Origin: Spirochaetaceae bacterium
Lineage (GTDB): Bacteria; Spirochaetota; Spirochaetia; DSM-27196; PXBQ01
Assembly: GCA_007695285.1 (NCBI GenBank)
Contig: REEC01000130.1
Span: forward strand, 1-56,474
Reading direction: 5' to 3'
Length of the DNA: 56,474 nucleotides
The notes under the pieces: model-generated
Database searches by the model: none
What the model saw: the letters and a program-made list of their open reading frames with translations, nothing else
Told to the model about the DNA's origin: nothing
Translations under genes and position numbers: made by a program
In this document: in pieces, positions 46,440 through 54,089 of the stretch
How positions within the stretch are numbered: position 1 is the first letter of the stretch
How the letters are laid out: each line of letters begins with the position of its first letter

Positions 46440-47425
46440 GCCCGGCGTACCCCGCGGTCCTGTGGCTCCTGCTTGGTTTGATCCCGGTTGCCGGCGTGTT
46501 GTTCGTGCAGTTCGTTCGCCACCGAGAGCAAGTCGAGCTCGTTACGGGAATGTGGCGCAAAACCGACGTCGCAAACGTCCTCGTCGTGAAGTGGTTTTTT
46601 TCGTCGCTGCTCTTCCTGATCGCGCTCGCCGCGGGGATTCTCGCGATCGCGGAGTTCTCGTGGGGGACCGCCCCCGTAGAGGAGGATCGCAGCGGTCTTG
46701 ATGTCGTGCTCGTGGTCGACGTATCGTGGAGTATGCTCGCCGACGACATCCGACCGAGCCGGCTTGACCGTGTGCGCGAAGTGATTCGAGGAGTAATCCA
46801 GGAGTTTCCGGAGTCGAGGTTTGGGCTTGTCGCGTTCAAGGGGACGGCCTTGAGGCTGGTTCCGATGACGTCTGATACGTTGGCGGTCGAGTCGGTCCTT
46901 GACGCGCTGAGTCCTACGATTATCGCGGCACCGGGAACCGACATCGGAGTCGGTATCACCGCGGGGCTCGCAGCATTCCCCGAGGGAACCGACCGGCATC
47001 GGGCGATCATAGTGTTGTCCGACGGCGAAAACTTACACGGAACGCCTTTCGCCCCGGCAATGATCGCGGCCGACCGCGGCATCGCGGTTTTTGCAGTTGG
47101 CTCAGGGACGCTCGACGGGTCGACGATCCGTTTGCCGAGTGGAGAGCTTCTCCGCGACGCGTCGGGGGATGTCGTCATCTCTCGGCTCGATCCCGACACG
47201 CTTCGGCGGATCGCCGAGCTGACTGGTGGCCCGTACGTTTCGCTCGGCGACCCGGATGCGTTCGCGCGGATAGTCGGTGAGATGAGGGCAATGTACAGCA
47301 GGCGCGTGACGGAAGGTTTTCGTTTGGCTCCAGTACGACGGTATCGATTGTTTCTTTTGATCGCATTGGTGTCGCTTATGGTCGCGATGGGAGTAAGAGC
47401 CGTACGATGGCGAAATATATTCTGA
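46436..47425 (+). CDS. batB: BatB, VWA-domain membrane protein
   Basis: Layout as BatA: helices at about 5-25 and 58-80, a VWA domain with a canonical MIDAS motif VVDVSWSML (DxSxS), and a C-terminal helix (RLFLLIALVSLMVAMGV, about 306-322). The start ATGA overlaps the batA stop. 329 aa. The intact MIDAS here contrasts with the degenerate one in BatA. Confidence 0.93.
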   Translation: MSPAYPAVLWLLLGLIPVAGVLFVQFVRHREQVELVTGMWRKTDVANVLVVKWFFSSLLFLIALAAGILAIAEFSWGTAPVEEDRSGLDVVLVVDVSWSMLADDIRPSRLDRVREVIRGVIQEFPESRFGLVAFKGTALRLVPMTSDTLAVESVLDALSPTIIAAPGTDIGVGITAGLAAFPEGTDRHRAIIVLSDGENLHGTPFAPAMIAADRGIAVFAVGSGTLDGSTIRLPSGELLRDASGDVVISRLDPDTLRRIAELTGGPYVSLGDPDAFARIVGEMRAMYSRRVTEGFRLAPVRRYRLFLLIALVSLMVAMGVRAVRWRNIF

Positions 47426-47991
47426 TCCTCACGACGAGTCTCGTTTTTTCGAGCTGTGGGGTGGTGGAACCGTACTGGAGCGTGCTTCGGGGAAATCACT
47501 CTTTCAGCAGGGGAGAGTACCAGACGGCTATCGTCCGGTACTTCGAAGCGCTCGAGCATGAACACTCGATACCGTGGATTCTGTACAACCTCGGGAACGT
47601 GTACCACGCGCTCGGAGAGACCGAAGCCGCGCTTCGGACATGGCACGATATCGCGGAGTTCGACGACATTCAGATCCGGTTCGGCGTATCGTTTAACCGA
47701 GGTGTGTTGTTTTTTGAGATGGGACGATACGCTGATGCGTACGCCGAGTTTCGTCGTGCTTTACGGCTCGCACCGCAGGATCTCGACGCGAAAATCAACG
47801 TCGAACTCGCTTTTCAGCGCATGACCGCGGGCGAACAGGCGCAGGCCGTTCGGCCGTCCGAGACGCCGTCGCGTCCCGAGGTGTCGGGTGAAGAAGCGGC
47901 GCGTATTTTGGAGTACATGCGCAGGAGGGAGGGACGGCAATGGATTGCGACCGATGCGATCGAGGAGCCGGTTGGAGGAAACGATTGGTAG
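47407..47991 (+). CDS. batC: BatC-like TPR lipoprotein
   Basis: The lipobox LVFSSC places the lipidated cysteine at residue 17, so it is a membrane-anchored periplasmic lipoprotein. Two or three TPR units follow (GEYQTAIVRYFEALEHEHS and MGRYADAYAEFRRALRLAP). 194 aa, overlapping batB by 19 bp. TPR lipoproteins are the usual third member of bat operons and probably scaffold the complex. Confidence 0.88.
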   Translation: MAKYILILTTSLVFSSCGVVEPYWSVLRGNHSFSRGEYQTAIVRYFEALEHEHSIPWILYNLGNVYHALGETEAALRTWHDIAEFDDIQIRFGVSFNRGVLFFEMGRYADAYAEFRRALRLAPQDLDAKINVELAFQRMTAGEQAQAVRPSETPSRPEVSGEEAARILEYMRRREGRQWIATDAIEEPVGGNDW

Positions 47992-49940
47992 GCCGAACCG
48001 CTGCATTCGTCGCACTGATCCTCGTCGCTTTCCCGAGCGCTTACGCGGTCGAACCCGAGATGCGAGTTTCGAGTCGGCGGATCGCTCAAGGCGCACGACT
48101 CTCGATAGAGGTTTTTGTCGAGGGTCTATCACCCGATGATGTTCGAGTCGCTTCTGTAGATACCCCGAGAGTTCTGACGTACCTGGCCGGTCCCGACGTT
48201 TCGGTCCAGGCAGGGTCAGTCAGGATCGCGTTTGCCTACTCGGGCAGGGAACCCGGTCGGGCAGTTTTCCCGTCCGTTGAGATCGTTACATCGGAGCAGA
48301 TCGTCCGGACCGAGCCGTTTGTAGTGGAGGTGTCCGAGCGGAACGATCCGACCCGCGTTCCGTTCGACGCCGCGTGGCGCGCCGCCGACCACAGTCCTTT
48401 TGAAGGGCAGACGATTGCGCTTTTTCTCGAGATGCGAGATACACCCTCGCTTCTCTTTCCCGATGCCATCACAGTGACCCCGCCTTCCTCGGGCCTTTTT
48501 CAGGAGGTCCAGGGGATCGGAACGATTCGGTCGCAGACAATCGACGGGTTCGAGCTCCTCGACGTGCCGATCGCGGCATTCCTTTTCACCCCGTCGCAGG
48601 TCGGGACCGTCACGGTGCCGGCGGCGCAGGTGCGGAGCGCCGGTTACACGAGGACTGCCCCTGCTATAACCCTCACGGTTGAAGCTCTTCCCGAAACCGT
48701 TCGCGAAACCGGTGCCGTCGGGGATTTCTTGTACTCCGCGACGATCGACACCGCGGATTTGGTCGAAGGTGAATCGAGCGTCGTGACTATCACCGTCGAA
48801 GGAACCGGAAACCTCGAGTTTCTCCGCATGCCGGGAATCGAAGCCGACGGAACAATTGTCACCGAGGCCGGCGACGTCTCCCGGTTCGTACCGCACGAGG
48901 CCGGTTACACGGGATCACGACACAAGACCTACCGGATTACGCCGACGCGCGGCGGTGACTACACGGTTCGCGTCGGATCGTTTCCGTACGTCGAACGAGC
49001 GACCGGAGTCGTGCGCACAATCCCGGGCCGGTCGTTCACCGTTTCGGTATCAAGCGTTGGGACCGTGTCTGAGGGCGCCGCCGGCGAGGCGCTTACCGTG
49101 CTCGACGCCGAAGGCGTCAAGGCCGTTCAACCATTGAACGTGTACCGGAGGCCGGTTACGTACCTTTTTCTGCTTCCGGGTTTTGTGGCGGTTTTTGTGG
49201 CGCTCTTTGTGCGATCGCGGCGAAAACGCGCAGGGATTTTTTCACTCGCTGTTTTTTTCCTCGCTCTCGGCGTCCCCGAGCTCGACGACTCGGCCTTGAA
49301 TTCCGCGTATATCTTGTGGTCCGCCGACGAGATAGAGCAATCCTTCCGCATCTACGACGAGGTCGTCCGCGAGTCACCCGACATCGTCGGCGTCTGGTAC
49401 AACCGCGGAGTTGCGGCGTTCTCGCTCGGAGACACCGCCGAAGCGGTGTACTCGCTGCGGCGGGCGCTTACGGCGAATCCGCACTTTGGCGACGCACGAC
49501 GCGCGTTGTCGACGGTCGAGTCGGACGTTGGTCTGGAACGGCAAGTCGAGATTCGGTCCTTTGTGCATCCGGACTACGCGGTCTTGCTGCTCGCGATCGC
49601 GTTTATATTAGCGTGTGCTTTTTGTGTTGCTGCGATTTGCAGGACGCGGGGAGGGTATGTCGCGGCCGCCGTTTTCTTTCTCGCCTTAGCGATCGGCGCG
49701 GCGGGTCTGGTTCCGTTTGGTGCGCATTTGGTCGGATCGGACATCGCGATTGTCGCGGAATCCGACCTGGAACTCAAACGCGTTCCCGCCGAAGACGCCG
49801 AGCTGTGGCACTCGCTACCGGCCGGGACCGCCGTGACGATCGAGTCCGAACACGAGCAGTTTTACCTGATACGGACCGGTTACGGCATCTCCGGATGGAT
49901 ACAGTCAGCGTCGGTTCTGACTAACCGAAGGCAAAGATGA
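47985..49940 (+). CDS. batD: BatD with BatE-like TPR and SH3 parts (fusion)
   Basis: TTG 47985 after TTGGAGGAAACGA gives the signal peptide MVGRTAAFVALILVAFPSAYA; it overlaps the batC stop. The long periplasmic BatD beta-rich region (about 22-380) has segments such as IFTVEGTGNLEFLRMPGIE-like ITVEGTGNLEFLRMPGIEA. Membrane helices at about 389-410 and 416-426 are followed by TPR units (EIEQSFRIYDEVVRESPDIV, AEAVYSLRRALTANPHFGD), two more helices (about 528-578) and a C-terminal SH3b domain (LPAGTAVTIESEHEQFY). In other species the TPR and SH3 parts form separate BatE. 651 aa. Confidence 0.85.
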   Translation: MVGRTAAFVALILVAFPSAYAVEPEMRVSSRRIAQGARLSIEVFVEGLSPDDVRVASVDTPRVLTYLAGPDVSVQAGSVRIAFAYSGREPGRAVFPSVEIVTSEQIVRTEPFVVEVSERNDPTRVPFDAAWRAADHSPFEGQTIALFLEMRDTPSLLFPDAITVTPPSSGLFQEVQGIGTIRSQTIDGFELLDVPIAAFLFTPSQVGTVTVPAAQVRSAGYTRTAPAITLTVEALPETVRETGAVGDFLYSATIDTADLVEGESSVVTITVEGTGNLEFLRMPGIEADGTIVTEAGDVSRFVPHEAGYTGSRHKTYRITPTRGGDYTVRVGSFPYVERATGVVRTIPGRSFTVSVSSVGTVSEGAAGEALTVLDAEGVKAVQPLNVYRRPVTYLFLLPGFVAVFVALFVRSRRKRAGIFSLAVFFLALGVPELDDSALNSAYILWSADEIEQSFRIYDEVVRESPDIVGVWYNRGVAAFSLGDTAEAVYSLRRALTANPHFGDARRALSTVESDVGLERQVEIRSFVHPDYAVLLLAIAFILACAFCVAAICRTRGGYVAAAVFFLALAIGAAGLVPFGAHLVGSDIAIVAESDLELKRVPAEDAELWHSLPAGTAVTIESEHEQFYLIRTGYGISGWIQSASVLTNRRQR

Positions 49941-50362
49941 AGCCAAACGACACAAGTTTTTTCGAGTTCATGGAGGAGTATCTCCGGCATAACCCTCCCG
50001 AGGAAAAAGACGCGATTGTTGCCTCTGCGCACGAACCGCGGGTCGCGCTCAAGCGCCTGCCGACCGACGACATTCTTGATCTTCACGGCTTGACGGTAAC
50101 CGAGAGCGAGCTGATGATCGACCGGTTTCTCCGCCGATGCGCGAGCGCGGGGATGAATAAGGTTTTGGTGATTCACGGTAAGGGTAACCACTCCGACAGA
50201 GGAGGCGTATTACGCGACGCTGTTCGGCGAATACTCGAGCGTCACCCGTGCGCTGGGGAGACAGGCACGCCCGGTCGCGACGAAGGCGGAACCGGTGCGA
50301 CGTGGGTGAGGGTGAAGCGGACAAAACCCGCGGGGAATTTCAAAAATTATCGTTCGCGGTAG
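49937..50362 (+). CDS. Smr-domain protein
   Basis: The Smr domain is an endonuclease-like or DNA-binding fold found in MutS2 and alone. The signature [13 protein letters not shown] is followed by [16 protein letters not shown] and a basic C-terminus. 141 aa. The start overlaps the batD stop (ATGA), so it is translationally coupled to the Bat genes. The last 16 bp overlap the convergent infA. Confidence 0.88.
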   Translation: MKPNDTSFFEFMEEYLRHNPPEEKDAIVASAHEPRVALKRLPTDDILDLHGLTVTESELMIDRFLRRCASAGMNKVLVIHGKGNHSDRGGVLRDAVRRILERHPCAGETGTPGRDEGGTGATWVRVKRTKPAGNFKNYRSR

Positions 50363-50565
50363 ATGATGCGGCCACGCGTGAGATCGTACGGCGAGAGAGC
50401 TACCTTGACTTTGTCCCCGGGCACGATGCGAATGTAGTGCTTACGCATCTTTCCCGAAAGGTGTGTCAGGATCAAATGCCCATTCTTGAGTTCAACACGA
50501 AACATCGTGTTCGGTAGCGATTCCTTGACTATTCCTTCAACTTCGATGGCTTCTTCTTTCGCCAC
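50347..50565 (-). CDS. infA: Translation initiation factor IF-1
   Basis: 72-residue OB-fold protein that blocks the 30S A site during initiation. The whole length matches IF-1: [43 protein letters not shown] and [18 protein letters not shown] 50565 follows AAAGGAGAATAC. It is transcribed alone, divergent from the DksA-like gene. Confidence 0.97.
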   Translation of the reverse strand: MAKEEAIEVEGIVKESLPNTMFRVELKNGHLILTHLSGKMRKHYIRIVPGDKVKVALSPYDLTRGRIIYRER

Positions 50566-50633
50566 GTATTCTCCTTTTTCGCTCGTTTTCGGCCTTCATG
50601 TACCGGGAATGGTCGACCTAAAAAATCTATATT

Positions 50634-50663
50634 ATATTAGTCGAACCGTGTACAGCCTGTCAA
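50634..50663 (-). promoter_or_regulatory. Candidate promoter of infA
   Basis: On the minus strand TTGACA (50658-50663), an 18-bp spacer and TAATAT (50634-50639), with TATAAT three bases further on. The leader is about 60 nt and holds the ribosome-binding site. Confidence 0.5.
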
Positions 50664-50695
50664 CTCAGCGAACTGCTGACGTGTGGCTTAGTTAC

Positions 50696-50723
50696 TTGAC
50701 ACTTGTCTGTTTATCCGTAAAGT
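50696..50723 (+). promoter_or_regulatory. Candidate promoter of the DksA-like gene
   Basis: Perfect TTGACA (50696-50701), a 16-bp spacer and TAAAGT (50718-50723). The Shine-Dalgarno sequence GGAGG (50743-50747) precedes ATG 50756. Confidence 0.5.
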
Positions 50724-50755
50724 GTCTGCTTTAATTCGTGGCGGAGGTTTCCCGA

Positions 50756-51112
50756 ATGGATAGAGAGTTTATCGAGAGAATGAAGACCGCTTTGATCGAG
50801 CTGAAAAAGAGTATTATCGACAATCTTATCGCGGAGAACACCGAGTTCAAGGAGATCGTCGAGGGAATCAACCCGAAGGATCTTGTCGATATAGCCGCCG
50901 AGGATATCGACCGGCGCACGATCGAGGCGATTGGGGCGCAGGAGGTAAAACGCCTCCGGTTGATCGACGCGGCACTGTCGCGAGTCGAGAATGAAAAGTA
51001 CGGTCTCTGCATGAAGTGCGGCAAGAAAATTCCCGAAGAACGACTGCTCGCGATTCCGTACGCCTTGATGTGTATCGATTGCAAGACCGTTGAGGAGCGT
51101 CGCACACGTTGA
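50756..51112 (+). CDS. DksA/TraR-type zinc-finger protein
   Basis: An N-terminal coiled coil (about residues 1-70, DREFIERMKTALIELKKSI) is followed by a four-cysteine zinc finger GLCMKCGKKIPEERLLAIPY...MCIDC. In DksA the coiled-coil tip has acidic residues that reach the polymerase secondary channel; here DIAAEDIDRR lies near the expected tip. 118 aa, shorter than E. coli DksA (151). An upstream GTG at 50738 would add six residues, but ATG 50756 has the better Shine-Dalgarno spacing. Confidence 0.88.
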   Translation: MDREFIERMKTALIELKKSIIDNLIAENTEFKEIVEGINPKDLVDIAAEDIDRRTIEAIGAQEVKRLRLIDAALSRVENEKYGLCMKCGKKIPEERLLAIPYALMCIDCKTVEERRTR

Positions 51113-51155
51113 TCTGAGTAACCGAATCTACTCAACGGCGCAGAGTTTATAGTAG

Positions 51156-51191
51156 GTCCGTCCTTGCCGATAATCATATCGGGGGACGGAC
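51156..51191 (+). promoter_or_regulatory. RNA hairpin sequestering the ribosome-binding site
   Basis: GTCCGTCC (51156-51163) pairs with GGACGGAC (51184-51191), and inside it CCGATA (51167-51172) pairs with TATCGG (51177-51182) around an ATCA loop. The stem holds the only Shine-Dalgarno-like sequence (GGGGGA, 51181-51186) and ends 3 nt before ATG 51195. It could be an RNA thermometer, protein site or terminator. Confidence 0.6.
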
Positions 51192-51194
51192 GTG

Positions 51195-51599
51195 ATGATT
51201 GAAGTAGTAAATCGCGACGCGTTAAAATTCTCCAATCCCGCGTCGCTTCATCTGTTGCGCGCGCAGGTATCCGAACAGCGGATCTCGTTGCCGGTCCGCG
51301 GACCGTTGAGTTTCGTTCGGATGAAACACGTCACCGGCGTTCCTGCGGGAGAAGACGGCCGAGCGTACTCGGTCTTCCGTTTACGCGTGCTCGATACTTT
51401 GATTGATCGATTGAGCACCGCGCGAGGGGAAAGGCTTCAGACCCCGGAACTCGACGAGAGCACGGACCTCGATGCGCTGATCGAACGCTACAGCCGGCAG
51501 TTGTACGAAGCGGTGCGTGCGGCAGAAACCGGCCCGTATGCGGGGCGGATCGGATCGGGGTCGGCCGATCTCGGGCTGTATCTGAACTTGCTTGTTTAA
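51195..51599 (+). CDS. Conserved hypothetical protein
   Basis: 134-residue soluble protein without a recognised domain. It is rich in helical, charged segments (VFRLRVLDTLIDRLSTARGE, LDALIERYSRQLYEAVRAAE) and has no signal peptide. It starts at ATG 51195 (GTG 51192 is possible) and is followed after 3 bp by a membrane protein gene, so the two probably form an operon. The upstream hairpin (51156-51191) buries its ribosome-binding site. Confidence 0.7.
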   Translation: MIEVVNRDALKFSNPASLHLLRAQVSEQRISLPVRGPLSFVRMKHVTGVPAGEDGRAYSVFRLRVLDTLIDRLSTARGERLQTPELDESTDLDALIERYSRQLYEAVRAAETGPYAGRIGSGSADLGLYLNLLV

Positions 51600-51602
51600 C
51601 CG

Positions 51603-52766
51603 ATGAATCCCATTAATCTACCTCTCGTGATGCTCGCGATAGGCGCGGTTTTCTTTTTCCTTGTCCCGGCGATCGGAGCTTTTTCGATTCGGCGGAAATG
51701 GAGGAGTTTCAGATCGCGTCTGACGTCTTCCGCGGCGTCGCCCGTTGCGACGTACCGGCGACTGCGTTCGGGTGAAGGCACTACCGATCAGGCCGCTATC
51801 GGCGTATTCAGATTCTTCGGCATGCTCGAAGCAATTCTCGAGAACGATACCGTATGGATCCGCGACGAGGATGTCTCACTGTCGGCCGAGTTGAACGACG
51901 TAAAGGTATACTTGCTGGCGACCGGCGTCGCGCTGTCCGAACCGCTTGACGACGAAAAAACACCCGTGAATATCCCATGGTCAAAAGTCGGTTCGTTGAT
52001 CGAGGGCACCAAAGTCTTCATTCACGGGACGTTGTTCACAGACGCCGGTCGCGCAGTCTTTCGATCGAGCCCCGCCACACCCTTGTTCGTGATCCTGTTC
52101 GACGGAGACGAGCACGACCTCTCCCGCCGCGCGATCTGGACCGGTCGCCAGCGAAACGAGTACTGGAACCATCTTACGCCGGCGTCGCTCGCCGTCGGTT
52201 CGTTGGCTATGATCGTCGCCGCATACGTGGCGCTGAATGTCCCCGGTTTCGGGTACGTGGCGCGCGCGGCGGTGACCATGGGGTTGGCTCCGGTGCTCCC
52301 TCTTTTCCCGCCGGGTGTGGCGTTTTTTTTCCTGTATCGGAAACTATGGCGCGACGGGCGGGTTTTGCGCGCCGAACGCGACCTGGTGATGCTTCCGATT
52401 GCGACCGCTCTCGGCGATCACGACACCGCGTCGCTGCCCGGTGGCGAACAGTACGTTTCGAGAGTTGTTTCCCGCGAGGAACTTGACGGTCTCGTCGCGT
52501 CCGGTCTTGCGATTCAAGACGTGACAATTCGTCCGCGCGACGACGAACGGTGGTACGCGTTCGGCAGGCCCGCAGACGGGGGCATAGCTCCGCCCGGAGA
52601 TCCGATCGTTCCGGGGGTTTTGATTCCCGGGGAGCCCCGCCGCCTTTCTGTTGAGTGCGCTCGACGGGCCCGGAGTTATGAGATAGCCGCTCTGCTTGTG
52701 TTCTTTGCCGGCCTTGTGACAAACATGGCGCTCGTCTTCTTTCTGCTAGGCTATGTCGTTCCGTAG
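51603..52766 (+). CDS. Polytopic membrane protein of unknown function
   Basis: Membrane helices are seen at about residues 8-28, 200-220, 230-255 and 362-385. A soluble stretch of about 170 residues lies between the first and second helix (AAIGVFRFFGMLEAILEND, then LFVILFDGDEHDLS) and another of about 100 residues between the third and fourth. No catalytic motif is recognised. 387 aa. It is co-transcribed with the preceding gene and ends at a T-rich hairpin. Confidence 0.75.
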   Translation: MNPINLPLVMLAIGAVFFFLVPAIGAFSIRRKWRSFRSRLTSSAASPVATYRRLRSGEGTTDQAAIGVFRFFGMLEAILENDTVWIRDEDVSLSAELNDVKVYLLATGVALSEPLDDEKTPVNIPWSKVGSLIEGTKVFIHGTLFTDAGRAVFRSSPATPLFVILFDGDEHDLSRRAIWTGRQRNEYWNHLTPASLAVGSLAMIVAAYVALNVPGFGYVARAAVTMGLAPVLPLFPPGVAFFFLYRKLWRDGRVLRAERDLVMLPIATALGDHDTASLPGGEQYVSRVVSREELDGLVASGLAIQDVTIRPRDDERWYAFGRPADGGIAPPGDPIVPGVLIPGEPRRLSVECARRARSYEIAALLVFFAGLVTNMALVFFLLGYVVP

Positions 52767-52795
52767 CCGCGGCTTCCGGCTAGTCCTTTTTCTTC
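52764..52795 (+). terminator. Intrinsic terminator-like hairpin with T-rich tail
   Basis: TAGCCG (52764-52769) pairs with CGGCTA (52777-52782) around a 7-nt loop and is followed by GTCCTTTTTCTTC. It overlaps the stop of the membrane protein gene and that of the convergent DEAD-like gene. Confidence 0.5.
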
Positions 52796-53889
52796 GCAAA
52801 ATTCACGTTTAGCTTTCTACCACGGAATTCGGTTCCGTTGAGCGATTCGATCGCGGTCGTCGCCTTTTCGGGCGTGACTTCGACGAACGAGTAGTTGTCG
52901 AGGATCTTGATCTGGCCGAGATCGCTTCCCTCGAGCCCGTCAACGTTCGAGAAAAGCGCGAAGAGGTCTTTCGGGAAAACCCGCTTATTCTTGCCGATTC
53001 CCACAAAAATACTCGACATCTCGCCGTTCTGTGACGAGGTGGCTCGTTGTTGTGGTTCCGCGCCTGTATTTGCTTTCGTGTTGGCTTTTGTGTTTGCCTT
53101 GGCGTTTGCGTTCCCAGTAGGCATCATCGTTGGCGATGAGCCTGACGTAAGCTGTTTGAGAAGATACGCCGCGAAGTATCCTCGGACGAAAAACGAAACA
53201 TTCTTGTTCACCAAGCGACGATACTCGTTGAGCTCGTCCGGATCTTCTGACTCGTGGATGCGGCGGACGATATCACGAATCGTTTTTTTCATCGTATCAT
53301 GGTCAAAACGGTTCTTTTTTTTCATGGCTGGCTCCTTCCTGTTGAGATCGGGAATGTTGATGTACGACGGTCTTCGGAATAATGAAACGATCTCCTGGGC
53401 GGGTACATGAATCGTCGCGGAGAAAATTACCGACCGCGGTAGGGTCGTGAACCTCGAAAAAATAAACCGAAGGTCCGCGTTGAAGCCCGCCGCATCGCTT
53501 TCGTCGGGTTCGTGAACGATGCAGGCTTTGACATGCGATAATGGGAGATCGTCCCGCCGTAAAAAATCGATGATGCGATCGGATGTTCCTATAACGATTT
53601 CGGGCTTTGTAGTTATCCGTTCCGCCTCCTTTCGGTACACGTCGTCTGCCCCGAGACCGACGGTACGTGCTCGTGGTATTTTAGCGGCGTATTCCCACGC
53701 CTTCTTGACCATTGCCGGTTCGGGAAGGATCACGAGGACCTGGCAGTCGGATCCCGGGCGAATCGAGGCAAATCGGACGGGTGAGAGCAAGAGTTCCGGT
53801 TCGACGGGGACGTCGCCGGTTTCAATCACAAGGTCTCTGTGTTTTCGAAGAAACGGTTCAATTAACTGAATGTATCCTGCGTTTCGCAT
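52780..53889 (-). CDS. Degenerate DEAD-box-like protein with DbpA RNA-binding domain
   Basis: The first 180 residues resemble helicase domain 1 but lack the Walker A lysine loop; motif Ib is VIGTSDRIIDF and motif II reads CIVHEPDE instead of DEAD, while SVIFSATI is kept. There is no helicase domain 2. A helical segment (TIRDIVRRIHESEDPDEL) and a low-complexity KANT-repeat linker (53069-53110 in DNA) lead to a C-terminal DbpA-type RNA-binding domain (about 291-369, SSIFVGIGKNKRVFPKDL and FRGRKLNVNF). ATG 53889 is chosen because a promoter lies upstream. It likely binds rRNA without unwinding. Confidence 0.8.
   Translation of the reverse strand: MRNAGYIQLIEPFLRKHRDLVIETGDVPVEPELLLSPVRFASIRPGSDCQVLVILPEPAMVKKAWEYAAKIPRARTVGLGADDVYRKEAERITTKPEIVIGTSDRIIDFLRRDDLPLSHVKACIVHEPDESDAAGFNADLRFIFSRFTTLPRSVIFSATIHVPAQEIVSLFRRPSYINIPDLNRKEPAMKKKNRFDHDTMKKTIRDIVRRIHESEDPDELNEYRRLVNKNVSFFVRGYFAAYLLKQLTSGSSPTMMPTGNANAKANTKANTKANTGAEPQQRATSSQNGEMSSIFVGIGKNKRVFPKDLFALFSNVDGLEGSDLGQIKILDNYSFVEVTPEKATTAIESLNGTEFRGRKLNVNFAKKKD
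53069..53110 (-). repeat. 12-bp tandem repeats encoding KANT units
   Basis: Three degenerate 12-bp units (53069-53080, 53081-53092, 53093-53104) and a half unit encode a NAKANTKANTKANT linker in the DbpA-domain protein. Confidence 0.7.
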
Positions 53890-53921
53890 CGTTGGTTTTT
53901 TCCAATTATCGGTGCTATAAC

Positions 53922-53949
53922 AATATAAGTTACCGGCCGTGTGTGTCAA
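53922..53949 (-). promoter_or_regulatory. Promoter of the DEAD-like gene
   Basis: On the minus strand TTGACA (53944-53949), a 16-bp spacer and TATATT (53922-53927) give a leader of about 26 nt to ATG 53889. The promoter position rules out the longer reading of the gene. Confidence 0.55.
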
Positions 53950-54019
53950 TAAACCCGTCGGCAATTCATGGCGGTGCGGAACGAAAGAGAGGCGAAAAAC
54001 GGGAGCAGGCGGATGGCAG

Positions 54020-54049
54020 TAGACAGAATATCGGTGAAGAGATTATAAA
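54020..54049 (+). promoter_or_regulatory. Promoter of the OmpA-family gene
   Basis: TAGACA (54020-54025), an 18-bp spacer and TATAAA (54044-54049). A strong Shine-Dalgarno sequence GAAGGAGAG precedes ATG 54090. Confidence 0.5.
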
Positions 54050-54089
54050 GTTCCGCGCATAGCGGTCGATACTCGGGGAAGGAGAGACA

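Noticed and set aside
47940..47991. Large batC/batD overlap as a possible frameshift
   Set aside because: A TTG start at 47985 with a strong Shine-Dalgarno sequence and a good signal peptide reduces the overlap to 7 bp, so both genes look intact.
51115..51134. TGAGTA/TACTCA hairpin after the DksA-like gene as terminator
   Set aside because: Six-base-pair AT-containing stem without a T-run; weaker than the hairpin just downstream.
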